Shown: positions 24,601 through 33,679, counted from the first letter of the stretch. The stretch: 64,000 nt of DNA from Chrysopilus asiliformis (GCA_964034945.1 OZ035960.1:44869002-44933001); one strand, 5' to 3'. Notes: a model not told the origin generated them from the sequence alone. Made by a program: numbers and translations.

Positions 24601-27600
24601 TCCCCTATACGACAATATGTCACTCTAATTCCGCCTTCCTCACCGCACTTTTTTGCGATTTTTTGCATGGAGTTTAATATCTCCGTCACCACGACGACAG
24701 ACCTCTCGTCCTCACACCTAAAAGTGTGACGTATTCTATAGACAGTCCTTTCCCAAGTAACCAAATACGGCGTAAAGTGGTCGTCGCGACCATAAAGATT
24801 CGATGTTAAAGTCGCCACGACCACTTTACTTGGTTACTTGGGTTACCTATGCCTGACTTAAAAACACTGTTTTTTTAACAATTTTTTGAGAAGTTTTTTG
24901 ATCATTAATTTATTTTTAAAAAAAAAAACCCTTTTGATGAACTCATTTTTCATACCGTTTTTTTTTCTTTTTCAGATGATACCTGATTTAGTATCTCTGG
25001 CGATAGCTGATATGGGAGTAATGCCCGTGGGTCTTTTAGTTCCATTTAATCAGTTACGCTTTCTCAACATATCAGGAAACCACTTGGATAATATGTCGCT
25101 TCAAATAATAAATCCTTGCAGTGAATTAGAAGTAAATCCAATCAATTCACATCCATACTACGTAATAACGGAAATAATCGGTATTTGTTCTTCTTCTTCT
25201 TTTCAATTTTCTCTTAGTTCTTGGATCTTTCACGTAACCAACTAAATGGAATTAATGAGAATGTAGCATCGAAAATGAAGACTATTAAAAATGTACGTCT
25301 GGACAATAATCCCCTGATATGTGACTTCTGTCATATGGGTACATTAATAGACCTCGTTAGGCATGTAAGTAGACCAAAGATCTCCATATTATTAAACTGA
25401 TTAGAATATTCATCGCGTATCTTCGATAAAAAAACGTACTTATAAGAAGTAAAGCCAATAACACAGAAAAAAAGAAAATATAGAAAAAAAAACAATTCAA
25501 TAAAAATGGTAACATTACATCCATATGTCGGTTTACAGCTACATTGGGACACATATCCGATTTGCTTTCTTCCTAAGTCATTACGTGGTGCCCAAATAAC
25601 TGCCTTAGATTCAGCAGGATTAGAAACGTGCCTCGAATTTATTACAGACGAAGAGCAGGATGCCGCCAGCACTTCACATAATTTTCTCGAAAAAGGTAAG
25701 AAAAATGCACAGAATTAAATCCAAAGTACCCACCATAGTCTTAAGGCATTCATATAGTATACTGTTTCCTTTTCTACGCCAGCAACAAATATTTGTTCAT
25801 TTCTAGATACTTGGTTATATATGAAATGAACATCTCACTAATACTACTATCAAATAGCTGATAGTTTTAAAAGGCTTAAATATACATTTACATTAGATAT
25901 GTATATTTATATTCGGCGTACAATTAAAACAATGAACGGTTTAGCTGCATTTAATCAAATTAAAACTTTTACAGGTAGCCTTAATACATTGGCCATTTTG
26001 GGTGGTATCATCTTTGTTCTAATAGCTGTCATTATCCTGGCCATGGTTGTTTGTCTTTCACGACACAAAGCGAGATATTATACCCACGAGGATAAACGTT
26101 CAGGTTAGTATTATATATTGTAGATGAATTTCGTAACAATCCCATATAATATAATACTTGTAATTTTGGATACCTTTTGCTAGTCTCACGAGCCCTCCAG
26201 CCAATCTTCGATATAAAACTGGTAGTCCTTTAACAGGCATTACAACGAATATTCCAACATTTATTTCATTTCAACATGACCAGGGTCCATAAGGCTGAAC
26301 AACACATCCAATTCATATATTAACTGAATAGAGAAATTTAAACATAACTATACAGTCTTCTAATATAAACTTTTGGGATTTGAAAATAGAACATGCACAG
26401 CACATGTATAATATATGAGAATAAGTAGTATATATACGTTCATTATGAATTATTTGGTGACCCAGTTTGCAATCAAAGATAAAATTCATGGACGCACCTC
26501 CGTGTGGCGGGTGAATATGTATTTTTCGTTTGGGATTTTACTAAATTTTCTGTATTCTTTACAAATATTCCATCATAAGTACATATATCCATAGGGTGAC
26601 CATGCGTCCTGGAATGGCCGGAGCAGTCTCGGATTCAGGCCCGGAAACTAAACTTTTGTCCCGATTTTTTTAAATTTTTTGTTATAATTTATCAAAAGTG
26701 CAAAAAAAATGATTACTAAATATGCAAAAAATACTCTATTTCGGCTGAGGGTTGCTCAAAATTACATTTATTTTACTTGCGACGCTTTATTTCAACAAAG
26801 AAACAAAAATTTTGCCTGCGGCGTATTTTTACGATTTCACTTGCGATTGTTTATAGCAGACGTGTGCAGAGAGCCGAATTTCCACAGTTTTGAGCCAAAA
26901 CCAGCGAAACTGTGTGGAATACAAGAAAAACTATGTGGAATACATAAAAAAAACTGTGCGCATTTTAGCACGCAGCTTATACATTCATTCGACACAGAAT
27001 AAGCAACATGTGTGTGAGTCATCTGTTTTATGCTCTTCTGAATTCAGTCAACGTCAATTTAACCCATTCGGTATTTTGATGCCATATGGCAACGCAGTTA
27101 AAAATCTGAATTTACTTATTACTTATTTATTTTCAACACTCTATTCTCATTCAGTGCACCTTTAAGTGCATTTGTAACCCAATTTTGATTTTTTGAGTAA
27201 AAAGCTGGACTACAGTAGACATATTTGTAAAAAATAAAAATTTTAAATTTTTTTTTATTTTAAATGAATACTAATAGCTTAAACATCATTAATTTGTCTA
27301 GAGAGAATCTTTAACCCCCATAGAAAAAAAACATGTACCGAACGGGTTAAGTTATATCGGCTTGAACAAGTACACTGAAAATAATAAAGCGTTTGTGCTC
27401 CAATAGATATTTTAAGGAATAGGAATAGTTTTTTTTTTTTGCAGAAATTCCTGGTCAGTCATGATATGTTTTATGAACCTGTCGTAAATGAAAAATGCTC
27501 AATTAAACAGCATTATGTTGCAAAGCATAAAAAATATTTTGATTTTGAGGACAAAGGCGAGTTTTGCTTTAGCGAATTTTATAGAAGCTTTTTTAACCAA

Positions 27601-30600
27601 AAGTTAACCAAAACTAACAAGAAATATTTGGGAAATATATATAAAGAAATACATACGAAATATTTAATTTTCTAACAGTGTATTTGAGCTTTCAAGCTTA
27701 TTGCCGGTTTCTTTTCGTTATAAACGCATAAGTTCCGCACTTTTTAATTTGTTTTTCCCCACATCTGGTTTATGGAGTCTACAAAGCGCGAAAAAATAAG
27801 TGAAGATTCGCTTAAAACTGTGTAATTATTTAAATAATTGCGCCGCATTCTCTTAATAAAAATTTCGCCTGCGCCGCACATTTCTTAATTATTGTTTCTT
27901 CTGAATTTTCCTCCAAATTAAATCTCATTTTCCATCTAATTTTTTTTGTTTCGTTAGTGTTCCCCTTCACCCATATTCCTTCCCCCACCCCTGTCACGCT
28001 CATCTAGTCCCGGATTGACCTAAAAAATATGGTCACCCTATATATGAACCATATTTTGCTCTTGTTAAACTTTTATTCGCTATATTTTATTCTGATTTAT
28101 AACGTATAAAAACTAATTTTTTTATTAGATACATTTGTTATCAGTGTTGACAAGTTTGGTCTGTCGAATGCCCAAAAGTTTTATACTGTTTGCTTCGAGC
28201 GTTGATTAGAATTTTAAATTCATAAAAAAAATTTCCCGAAAATAATAAATGCTCGCAAGTTTTAGCCATAAATATTTATATTCTCACTCCGGTTTACGGC
28301 AAACCGACTAAATTTGTAGCTTCTTTTAGCTTAAAGCTTTTGAAGAAAAAATGAATTTTACTGCGCTGTTGTATAGTATGATAGTTATAGTAAGTTAAAA
28401 TAAATAATTATGACAATGAATTTTAATTCAAATTTTAATTCAAAAAAAAAATAAAACCGACTTTAAAAAAAAAACTGAAAAGAGAAAAAAGCACTAAAAA
28501 GAAAAAAATAATTTCAAACTATGTCCATTAATAGCGTATTTGAAATTTGGCTTTTTTGGAGTGGCGTTAAATTTGCAACTAAAATAAATTACATACTTTC
28601 TAACCCTTAAGGCTAATCGTTTACATACTTTCTAACTCTTAAGGCTAACTAAGAACTAAGATCGACTCCAAAAATTTTGTTGTCAAACAGATTAACTATA
28701 GACACGGCTCTTACAATAGAAATTTTACAACGATTTTATTTAGTGTAAATTTAACGCCACTCCAAAAAAGCCAAATTTCAAATACGCTATTAATGGACAT
28801 AGTTTGAAATTATTTTTTTCTTTTTAGTGCTTTTTTCTCTTTTCAGTTTTTTTTAAAGTCGGTTTTATTTTTTTTAGAAATTTTTTTTTTTATTTCGAAC
28901 GTTTTTAATTTCAATTTTTAATATAGGTAAAATTACAAAGGGTTTGAGGGGATAAGTCCGCAGATGAGAAATATATAAAAGAATCTTCCAAATATTGTAC
29001 TGAACACAATACAAAGAATTTTATCCCAAGCAGGGAGGGGTTTGAAGGGGTAGGTTAACACGGGGGAAATATATAAAAGAACCTTCCTTGTGTTGTACTG
29101 AACACAACGTAAAAACATAACAAAAGCTATAATTGCCAATCTGGCAATTATTGAAAACCTGTATGGTGATATTGGTATCTTAATTTGAGCATTTGTACCA
29201 AAATTACACTGAAGTCAAACTTTCCAATAACATTTTTTAAAATTTATTCCAATCGGATTTTGATGTATGGAAGTTTTATGTAGAATCATATCCTAAATAA
29301 CTTTTGTTCTTGCACTTTTTTGATAAGATGCACCGTTTTTGATATATTCACAAAAACAGTTTTCGTTCGTATGGGGGGTACCCCCCCTAATGGTCCATTT
29401 TTGCCCATGAATGAACCAGGGCCCAACCAGGAACTTTCTCTACAACTTTCTCTTTGGGATGACCAAAATCGGTCCACCCAGTAAAAAGTTAGGCGTGAAC
29501 ATACATTAAAAAAAAAAAAAAATATTCAGGTGGAATTGAGAACCTTTTCCTTTTTGGAAGTCGGTTAAAAAAAAAAAATATTCAGGTGGAATTGAGAACC
29601 TTTTCCTTTTTGGAAGTCGGTTAAAAATGGAAACACTTCTTCTCCTCTCCTCCACACAAGTGTAAAATATTGTCGGAATTTTCTCGAAAATGGTTCATTT
29701 TTTTCAAAAAATTTGTTTACACAAGCAGTGTTTAGAATCTGACTCTACACATAAGAAACATACACGAAAGTTCGAACGGATAACTCCTACCCCTCTCCTA
29801 TACAAATGGAAATGGATTTTTGCGATTTTCTCGAAAACGACAAATTTATTTTTAGTATTTGATCCTGTTGACAGGCATGTTGCGGACTCATGGAACTGAG
29901 TCGATGGGTATATGCCTCGGAAGGTGCGTGGCCCTTTAGGATTTTGTGGTTTTGGATATGATTTTTACACTTTTCTTATATGTAAGAAAGGTAGAAATGC
30001 ATTACTTCGTACACAAGTTTTCCGATTAAATTTATTGGATTGGAACAAAAATTAAACAGCATTATAGTGTAGTAAAAAAAATTGTGTTATATTTAAATTC
30101 TCTTAGGCAGGACAAAACATTACCGCATGCAGATCTGCATCGCAGCATATATTTTTTTTCTACGTAACGATATGTTTATCACATAATTAAAAAAAATGTG
30201 GGGACCCAACATTGAAACTCCCAAATATACTTTACCTAAAATACTATGCTAATCTCTTAAGAAACATCGTAATTTATAAATAACAGTTTGACAAAAAAAA
30301 GCATTTGATATCAGTTAATTGTTATACTTTGGTGAATCCGATTATTTTCGTAATTACTTTAGATACAAATGAACGTCACAGAATAATAAGATTATTTTTT
30401 TACTATAATTGTATCTATCTACAATTAAAACAAGTGGAACAAATTAATTTCCAAGGAAATGTTGTATTTTTGCTCTTATGTACAAAAGCCATGTACCTAT
30501 TGTCGTATTTACAAAACCCTTTGTCCAGTACTTCTAAGACACTATTTAGGATATTTTATAGAAATAAAAAGATTTAATCAATTTGCGCCGCAGGCGAAAT

Positions 30601-31501
30601 TCTTTAAACAGAATGCGACGCCAAGATTTAAATCAAAATTTACTTCATTTTTTTTCGCTCTTAAGATTCCATAAATAATGACACCGGAAGTTATAAAAAC
30701 AGCAATCAAGACTAAAGCGCCGAATGCGAAATTTTTTGAAATACACTTTTGGGAAAAATCGTTGAAAAAATGCACCACAGGCGAAAAGTTAATGTAATTT
30801 ACAGCAGCCCATAGCCGAAGTAGAGTATATTTTGCATGTTTGGTATTCGGTTTTTCAGCGTTTGATGAACTATAATAATAAATTAAAAAATCCGGAAGAA
30901 AAGTTCAGTTTCCGGGATGCCAGGACAATATGCTCGAATTCGGAACCGTCCTGGTCAACTTAATGATCATACTGGAATATTTTTTGTTTCTTTCGAAACT
31001 TCTCGCAACCAAAAAAATACGTATTTAATTCCATCGAATCATTTGAGTACTAGGTATTTTAATTAGAATTTGATATATGGAGTGCTTATTTACGGCAAAC
31101 CAATTTAATTTTTATGTCAGTATAAGCTCCCAAAAGCCAAAATTTTAAGATTTATTTGCTATTATTTTTTCCAAATTTTTTTTTACTCCGACCGTAATTA
31201 ATAAAAATTCAAAATAATTAAAATTCAAAACTTTGTTGTTTTTTATTATCTATAAAACGCCTGTAATTATAAACTTTTGTTTGTTTTCTTTTTCTTTTCG
31301 CCAGGAGACGGTAATTGTTTGGAAAAGAATGTTGCCGGTGAAACGCCAGTAATTAGTGGAAACGAGATAAGTTTTAAATTTCCAATCGATGACCGAGTTT
31401 GTACAATTGATGAGATGGTATTACCCCCGCCTCCACCACCACCGTCGAAAAGTGCCCCACCAACGGCGACTTCGACAACAAATTCAGGAAGCCAAGAATG
31501 A
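12480..31501 (+). CDS. Leucine-rich-repeat single-pass membrane protein, 12 coding exons, 602 aa
   Basis: Joined exons are 12480-12603, 15593-15790, 16012-16139, 16270-16413, 16492-16596, 17879-18005, 18103-18299, 24976-25131, 25218-25364, 25539-25695, 25975-26103 and 31305-31501. They total 1809 nt with all phases compatible and every junction GT-AG. The product has a signal peptide (about 1-18), an LRRNT cap (CPEECSC, 21-27), about 14 LRRs (about 75-430), an LRRCT cap (about 425-475), a transmembrane helix (about 500-522) and an 80-residue cytoplasmic tail. The tail has YYTHED at 529-534 and seven prolines at 578-584. By family knowledge such proteins sit at the cell surface in adhesion, axon guidance or synapse formation; ligand and ortholog are unknown. 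No Ig, FN3 or TIR domain is present, so it is not a Kekkon- or Toll-type protein. Confidence 0.92.
13385..13865 (+). repeat. Family C repeat (DINE-1/HINE-like) in intron 1
   Basis: It begins TTTTTACTTACCTCCTATAT and shares AGTATTGTATTCATGATGG, TTTCTGATCAG, TCAGGCAAAAT and AAAACTCGAGAACGCGTT with the copies at 18995 and 36097. The GTCY microsatellite is reduced to TGTCTGTCGGCCTGT. Non-coding. Confidence 0.6.
14378..14904 (+). repeat. Family A repeat (HINE-like), copy A1, intron 1
   Basis: Starts TACCCGTATGGTGAAACC with GGGTATA 20 bases on (5' hairpin). It then carries TACACCAGTGT, a GTCC/GTCT microsatellite at about 14510-14545 and GCACGGATTGAGCTAGAGAC. The end is ATTGCCAGATTGGCAAT (3' hairpin, 3-nt loop) followed by TTTTGTTATGTTT. 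TCACCATACGGG near the end is the inverse of the start. Full-length relative to the other copies. Confidence 0.8.
15028..15293. mobile_element. Palindromic TA-flanked MITE in intron 1
   Basis: The left arm begins TA-CCATGGAAAGAAATTATT and the right arm ends AAATTATTTCTTTCCGTG-TA. The arms also pair through TATAATGTTG with CAACATTATA and TGCAGCC with TTGGCAGCA. It is about 266 bp with no coding capacity. Confidence 0.65.
15593..15790 (+). CDS. LRR gene exon 2: LRR 1 and cap-to-repeat linker
   Basis: Acceptor TTCTTTTACAG, donor TTGG|GTAAGT, phase 1 on both sides. It encodes residues 42-107, including the degenerate first repeats (KLEVLKIVDSNVPAIG, then NLRVL). The last codon is split so that exon 3 supplies the aspartate of LRVL-D-LSRNN. 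Confidence 0.92.
16012..16139 (+). CDS. LRR gene exon 3: two LRRs
   Basis: The acceptor TTTAG was chosen because G|AC restores the LDLSRNNIS consensus. The frame also runs open upstream of the acceptor. Two canonical repeats are visible (LSRNNISTVTEDNF and LHELDLSKNKISRMTSGIF). Donor AAA|GTAAGT, phase 0. Confidence 0.9.
16270..16413 (+). CDS. LRR gene exon 4: two LRRs
   Basis: Acceptor TTTTCGTAG, donor CAG|GTTAAA, 48 codons, phase 0 on both sides. The repeats are LRKLNLADNSIEKLVERLF and LKYLDLSGNPLQDLFPEIF. Confidence 0.92.
16492..16596 (+). CDS. LRR gene exon 5: LRRs with a cysteine-bearing repeat
   Basis: Acceptor TTTCCTTTCAG, donor GAG|GTAATA, 35 codons, phase 0. The repeat LKVLKCSNCQLKKINPQLY carries two cysteines on the concave/ascending face. 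The next repeat, LIELDLGKNE, is completed in exon 6. Confidence 0.92.
16712..17014. mobile_element. TA-flanked MITE, CACTCAGAAAAATG family, copy 1 (intron 5)
   Basis: Termini CACTCAGAAAAATG and CATTTTTCTGAGTG form a 14-bp perfect TIR, with TA at 16710-16711 and 17015-17016. The interior words AAGGTCAACTCGTGCAGCTC, CCAATGCCCTACTTCAC and GCCAATTACGCCGTATGTAG recur in the copy at 62820-63091. Confidence 0.85.
17178..17697. repeat. TTTACTGG-rich segment in intron 5
   Basis: The words TTTACTGGG, CCAGTAAA, TTTACTGNGGTGAAA and AGTAAATTTTACTG recur in both orientations more than ten times. The segment lies between 'TTACACAGAAAG' and 'TTTAGAGTGTATTA', which may be diverged TA-flanked ends. It looks like a decayed non-autonomous element; the boundaries are uncertain. 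Confidence 0.35.
17879..18005 (+). CDS. LRR gene exon 6: LRR
   Basis: Acceptor CCAATTCTAG, donor CTAG|GTATC, phase 0 in and phase 1 out. Encodes FKFLDKDEFGDLRKL, LTTLRLNGNQLSVVVDGLF, then SLRYL with the aspartate codon split. This is the same intron position within the repeat as at exon 2/3. Confidence 0.9.
18103..18299 (+). CDS. LRR gene exon 7: two and a half LRRs
   Basis: Acceptor CTTGTTTCAG, donor GAG|GTAAGT, phase 1 in and phase 0 out. The repeats are LSHNRLAKVPNKAFENL, LTYLDLSYNKLVHLEPDSL and LQILNISGN. The open frame upstream of the acceptor is intronic. Confidence 0.92.
18995..19860 (+). repeat. Family C repeat, longest copy, intron 7
   Basis: The 5' hairpin is TTTCCTC-TTTTATA-GAGGAAA, then AGTATTGTATTTATGGCGG. 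A GTCT microsatellite lies at 19129-19165, followed by CTCAAGAACGCGTTGACC. An internal 17-bp unit TTTTGAAAATCTCAGTG is repeated about 4.5 times at 19437-19518. The normal 3' end is not clear here. Confidence 0.6.
21838..22076 (+). repeat. Diverged family A relative, partial
   Basis: Shares TACCGTTTGTAACGC, GAACTACATCAGGATGTTTG, the GTCCGTCTGTCTG microsatellite and GATTGAACTAGAGACTTGAA with family A, but lacks both ends. It abuts the TA-flanked element that begins at 22104. Confidence 0.5.
22104..24605. mobile_element. 2.5 kb TA-flanked element with GGGGAAAC termini and an internal palindrome (intron 7)
   Basis: The left end is TA-GGGGAAACCGGGACACATTC. The right end is GAATGTGCCCCAGATTCCCC-TA (TA at 22102-22103 and 24606-24607). 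The word GGGGCACATTC, or a one-base variant, recurs in either orientation at about 22113, 22454, 24382, 24404, 24421 and 24587. Most of the interior is an inverted repeat: the arm at about 22522-23140 pairs with about 23562-24155 (for example CCGGTAGGCGGAGGGGAGG with its complement). The loop holds a piece of family A. No transposase was recognised. The termini match those of the element at 53764-55329, suggesting the same pogo-like group. Confidence 0.75.
23286..23553 (-). repeat. Family A repeat, partial copy A2, in the palindrome loop
   Basis: Starts AAACATAACAAAAGCTATAA and contains ACCCGTATGGTGATTTAAG, GATTTTGATGTATGGGAG and AAGATGCACCGTTTTTGAG. It ends at the GGGGGATACCCCCC word, so only the 3' half of the family is present. 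It lies between the two arms of the surrounding inverted repeat. Confidence 0.7.
24752..24843. repeat. Hairpin-forming inverted repeat upstream of exon 8
   Basis: CCCAAGTAACCAA plus AAAGTGGTCGTCGCGAC pairs with GTCG..CGACCACTTTA plus TTGGTTACTTGGG across a short loop. It lies in intron 7, about 130 bp before exon 8. It may be a small foldback element. No TSD recognised. Confidence 0.5.
24976..25131 (+). CDS. LRR gene exon 8: LRRs after the 6.7 kb intron
   Basis: Acceptor TTCTTTTTCAG, donor GAA|GTAAAT, 52 codons, phase 0. MIPDLVSLAIADMGVMPVGL is a weak repeat and LRFLNISGNHLDNMSL a good one. Repeat spacing across the exon 7/8 junction (LQILNISGN to LVSLAIADM) is normal, so no exon seems to be missing in intron 7. 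Confidence 0.9.
25218..25364 (+). CDS. LRR gene exon 9: last LRR and start of LRRCT
   Basis: Acceptor TTTTCTCTTAG, donor CAT|GTAAGT, 49 codons, phase 0. It contains FLDLSRNQLNGINENVA and then NNPLICDFCHMGTLIDLV. The NPLxCDxC pattern opens a C-terminal LRR cap. Confidence 0.9.
25539..25695 (+). CDS. LRR gene exon 10: rest of LRRCT and acidic stalk
   Basis: Acceptor GGTTTACAG, donor AAAAG|GTAAGA, phase 0 in and phase 1 out. It supplies the remaining cap cysteines (TYPICFLP and GLETCLEF) and an acidic juxtamembrane stretch around TDEEQDAAST. Confidence 0.9.
25975..26103 (+). CDS. LRR gene exon 11: transmembrane helix and juxtamembrane motif
   Basis: Acceptor CTTTTACAG, donor TCAG|GTTAGT, phase 1 on both sides. 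The hydrophobic helix runs LAILGGIIFVLIAVIILAMV. It is followed by the basic stop-transfer segment SRHKAR and then YYTHEDKRS. This resembles the juxtamembrane 4.1/FERM-binding (GNP-type) motif of neurexin/CASPR and SynCAM-like proteins. Confidence 0.9.
26592..28040 (+). mobile_element. hAT-like element with TAGGGTGACCAT termini (intron 11)
   Basis: The left end TAGGGTGACCATGCGTCC and the right end ATGGTCACCCTA are inverted, flanked by TATATCCA and TATATGAA (6 of 8 match). TA as the TSD is the alternative reading. A frame at 27440-27675 includes IKQHYVAKHKKYFD, which resembles the H-x4-H end of BED zinc fingers in ZBED5/GTF2IRD2-like hAT transposases; the rest is decayed. A lone right end (TATATGGTCACCCTA) lies at 35109-35124. 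Confidence 0.5.
27440..27675 (+). pseudogene. Possible BED-finger remnant of a hAT transposase
   Basis: The frame opens after a T-run and GCAG and gives about 78 residues. KCSIKQHYVAKHKKYFDF recalls the second half of a BED finger (R/K-x-H-Y-x3-H). The expected paired CxxC is missing: only one cysteine precedes it. The surrounding TIRs support a transposon origin. Confidence is limited because the match rests on one short motif. Confidence 0.3.
28451..28868. repeat. Near-perfect inverted repeat, arms about 120 bp (intron 11)
   Basis: The left arm (28451-28574) includes AACCGACTTT, AGCACTAAAAAG, CTATGTCCATTAATAGCG and TTTTTTGGAGTGGCGTTAAA. The right arm (about 28747-28868) is its reverse complement with almost no differences. 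The 170-bp spacer contains a direct duplication of TTACATACTTTCTAACYCTT AAGGCTAA. Arm identity suggests recent origin or gene conversion. Confidence 0.75.
29113..29418 (-). repeat. Family A repeat, partial copy A3
   Basis: Runs from AAACATAACAAAAGC and ATTGCCAATCTGGCAAT to the TACCCCCC word and TTTTTGCCCAT. The microsatellite half of the family is absent. Confidence 0.7.
29507..29625. repeat. Tandem duplication of a ~58-bp unit
   Basis: The unit (A)n TATTCAGGTGGAATTGAGAACC then TTTTCCTTTTTGGAAGTCGG TT occurs twice without change. 'TTTTTGGAAGTCGGTTAAAA' is a common tail word of insect retroelements, so this may be a tandemly copied SINE/LINE tail. Confidence 0.6.
31305..31501 (+). CDS. LRR gene exon 12: cytoplasmic tail and stop
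   Basis: Acceptor TTTTCGCCAG, phase 1 in, TGA at 31499-31501. The tail includes a seven-proline run (VLPPPPPPPSKSAPP) suited to SH3, WW, EVH1 or profilin partners, then a Ser/Thr-rich end. The C-terminus (GSQE) is not a PDZ ligand. Downstream AATAAA words lie at 31810-31815 and 32204-32209, among others. Confidence 0.88.
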
Positions 31502-33138
31502 CAAATGGAGTCCGAGAATTAGCAGCGCAATGCGTCTAATTAGATTCAGATAAGTGAAGTGGAAATTTACCAACTTTTAGACATTTTCCAATTCAATCGA
31601 ATGAAAAGCCAGAATCTCAGAAGATAAATTTCAAAAATCAAGTCAAGACAAACAAAAAAACAAAAGACATTCAATAACTCTATTGGCTATCATCATTTAA
31701 ATTTAAATTGATGATGAGGAAAAACTTTTGCCATTATATCTAATGGCATTTTAATCTCTATTCATGTTAAGGGCGTGAACAGGACAAACGTCCTGCAGTT
31801 CATATTATTAATAAAAATTAAGGATATAAAATAGAGTTTTTAAGTATTTTAAAATGCATAACTAAGAAATCAAACAATGAGATTATTGTATATATGTACA
31901 AATTACACAAGATAATGTTCAAAGTATAGCCTCTTATTTCAGAAAAAAATACGGAGAAAATAATAATAAAACGTAATAGACTCGTTTAATTTTCCGGAAT
32001 TTAATAAAAAAAAACAGAATCTATCATAGTTCATACCTACTATTAGTAAAGATTAATTAATATTACAACTAAAAAACAAAAGAATTTTTTTATGATTATT
32101 AAAAATTGTATAGCTAATAAACGAAAATTTAAATCTAAGAGAAATCATTATGGATAAAGTGAAAACAAAAAATAAAATCGTGATATAAATCATATTAATT
32201 GTAAATAAAGAAAAAAAAACTTTTATTTTAAAAACGAAATGTAAGAAAACAATGCGAAATTTTATTTAATAAAAACATTTTAAAACGAAATATTAATTTA
32301 ATTTATTTCTACTCGTATATTAACAAAAAATAAAGATACTTAGTTTTGTTTTTCTAAAACGAACAAATAATAAAATTGAAATGTTATCATTACAGAATAA
32401 AAACCTTTCATACGTAATGAATTTCACGGTGGTAATTTAAAGAAAACTATTTTCATATCTCTATCCAACTACAGTGCAGCGAATGTTTTCATACGAAAGA
32501 GAAAAATTAAAATTTGAATACAGATCTAAACTTGAGCCAGGCAGTAGTTGGATTCAGTAATAGTATATATAAGGAAAATTCAATTTCCTTTCTTGAATTC
32601 CTGTACATGAAATTTTTATTTGAATAACAAGACGGCCAGCTACCGCATAATATCTCACATTTGAACATGTGCACACATTTTTAAAAATGCACGTCCATAG
32701 AATATAAATATCTGTGTTTTTTCCTCAATTTTGCGCATTTTCTAGGTTGGATACATGCAATAATTTAAATCGTTATTTTATTCATGATCTCGTAATGTTA
32801 TTTGAATAGTGAAAACGAAATTTCTGTAATCATTCTATCAGTAGTCTAAGAAAACTAGAAAAAATGTTTGCGTAGTATTGGGTAACGTCTGAAAATTGCT
32901 TAAGACCAAGAAGTCTTTCGACATTTTATTTGAAGAAATAATTGACTGAACGACATATAATTACAAGAAAATAAATCACTTATTTTGCCATTTTTGCCGG
33001 AATTTCTCTCTCTCAATACTTTTTCCACGACCCATATTTACCTACCGCAGAACAAATACGCTCTCAGATATATTCTTCCGATTTCGTTTGAAAAAAGCTT
33101 TTTTCTTAATTCGGTTGCGCAAGTAAACTTTAAATTTT
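31502..33138 (+). other. LRR gene 3' UTR and downstream AT-rich DNA
   Basis: Directly after the stop codon the sequence is AT-rich with several AATAAA signals (31810-31815, about 31962-31968, 32204-32209 and later), so the mRNA probably ends between about 31.8 and 32.4 kb. The stretch to 33.1 kb shows no gene and no repeat that I could match elsewhere in the window. Confidence 0.45.
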
Positions 33139-33139
33139 A

Positions 33140-33679
33140 AAACATAACAAAAGCTATAATTGCCAATCTGGCAATCATTGTATCAAAATTCGAACAGTTA
33201 TACCAAAATTCCAATTTGAAGTCAAACTTTCCAATAAGATTTTTTAAAATTTATTCCAATCGGATTTTGATGTATGGGAATTTTATGTAGAATCATATCC
33301 TAAATAACTTTTGTTCTTGGACTTTTTTAATGAGATGCACCGTTTTTGAGATATTCGCAAAAATCGTTTTCGTTCATATGGGGGGTACCCCCCCCCCCCC
33401 CCCCCCCTAATGGTCCATTTTTGCCCATTAACGAACTTAGCCTCGCATTTTACGAAAAACGGACCTGCGCAAAATTTCAAGTCTCTAGCTCAATTCGTGC
33501 GCCCGCAATCCGCACCACAGACAGACAGACGGACAGACGGACGGACATGCAAAAATTAAATATTTTTATCATTCTAAACACACTGGTGTAATTCATTTTT
33601 TTGTGCGATGACGGGATCTTAGCGTTACAAACGGTAAGGCAAAGTTAATATACCCTTTGGTTTCACCATACGGGTATAA
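33140..33679 (-). repeat. Family A repeat, full-length copy A4
   Basis: Complete from AACATAACAAAAGCTATAAT to ACCATACGGGTATAAT. It has the (GACA/GACG)n stretch at 33518-33545 and a long C-run at 33388-33407 in the TACCCCCC word. It is convergent-repeat partner to copy A5, which lies about 250 bp away in the opposite orientation. Confidence 0.8.
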
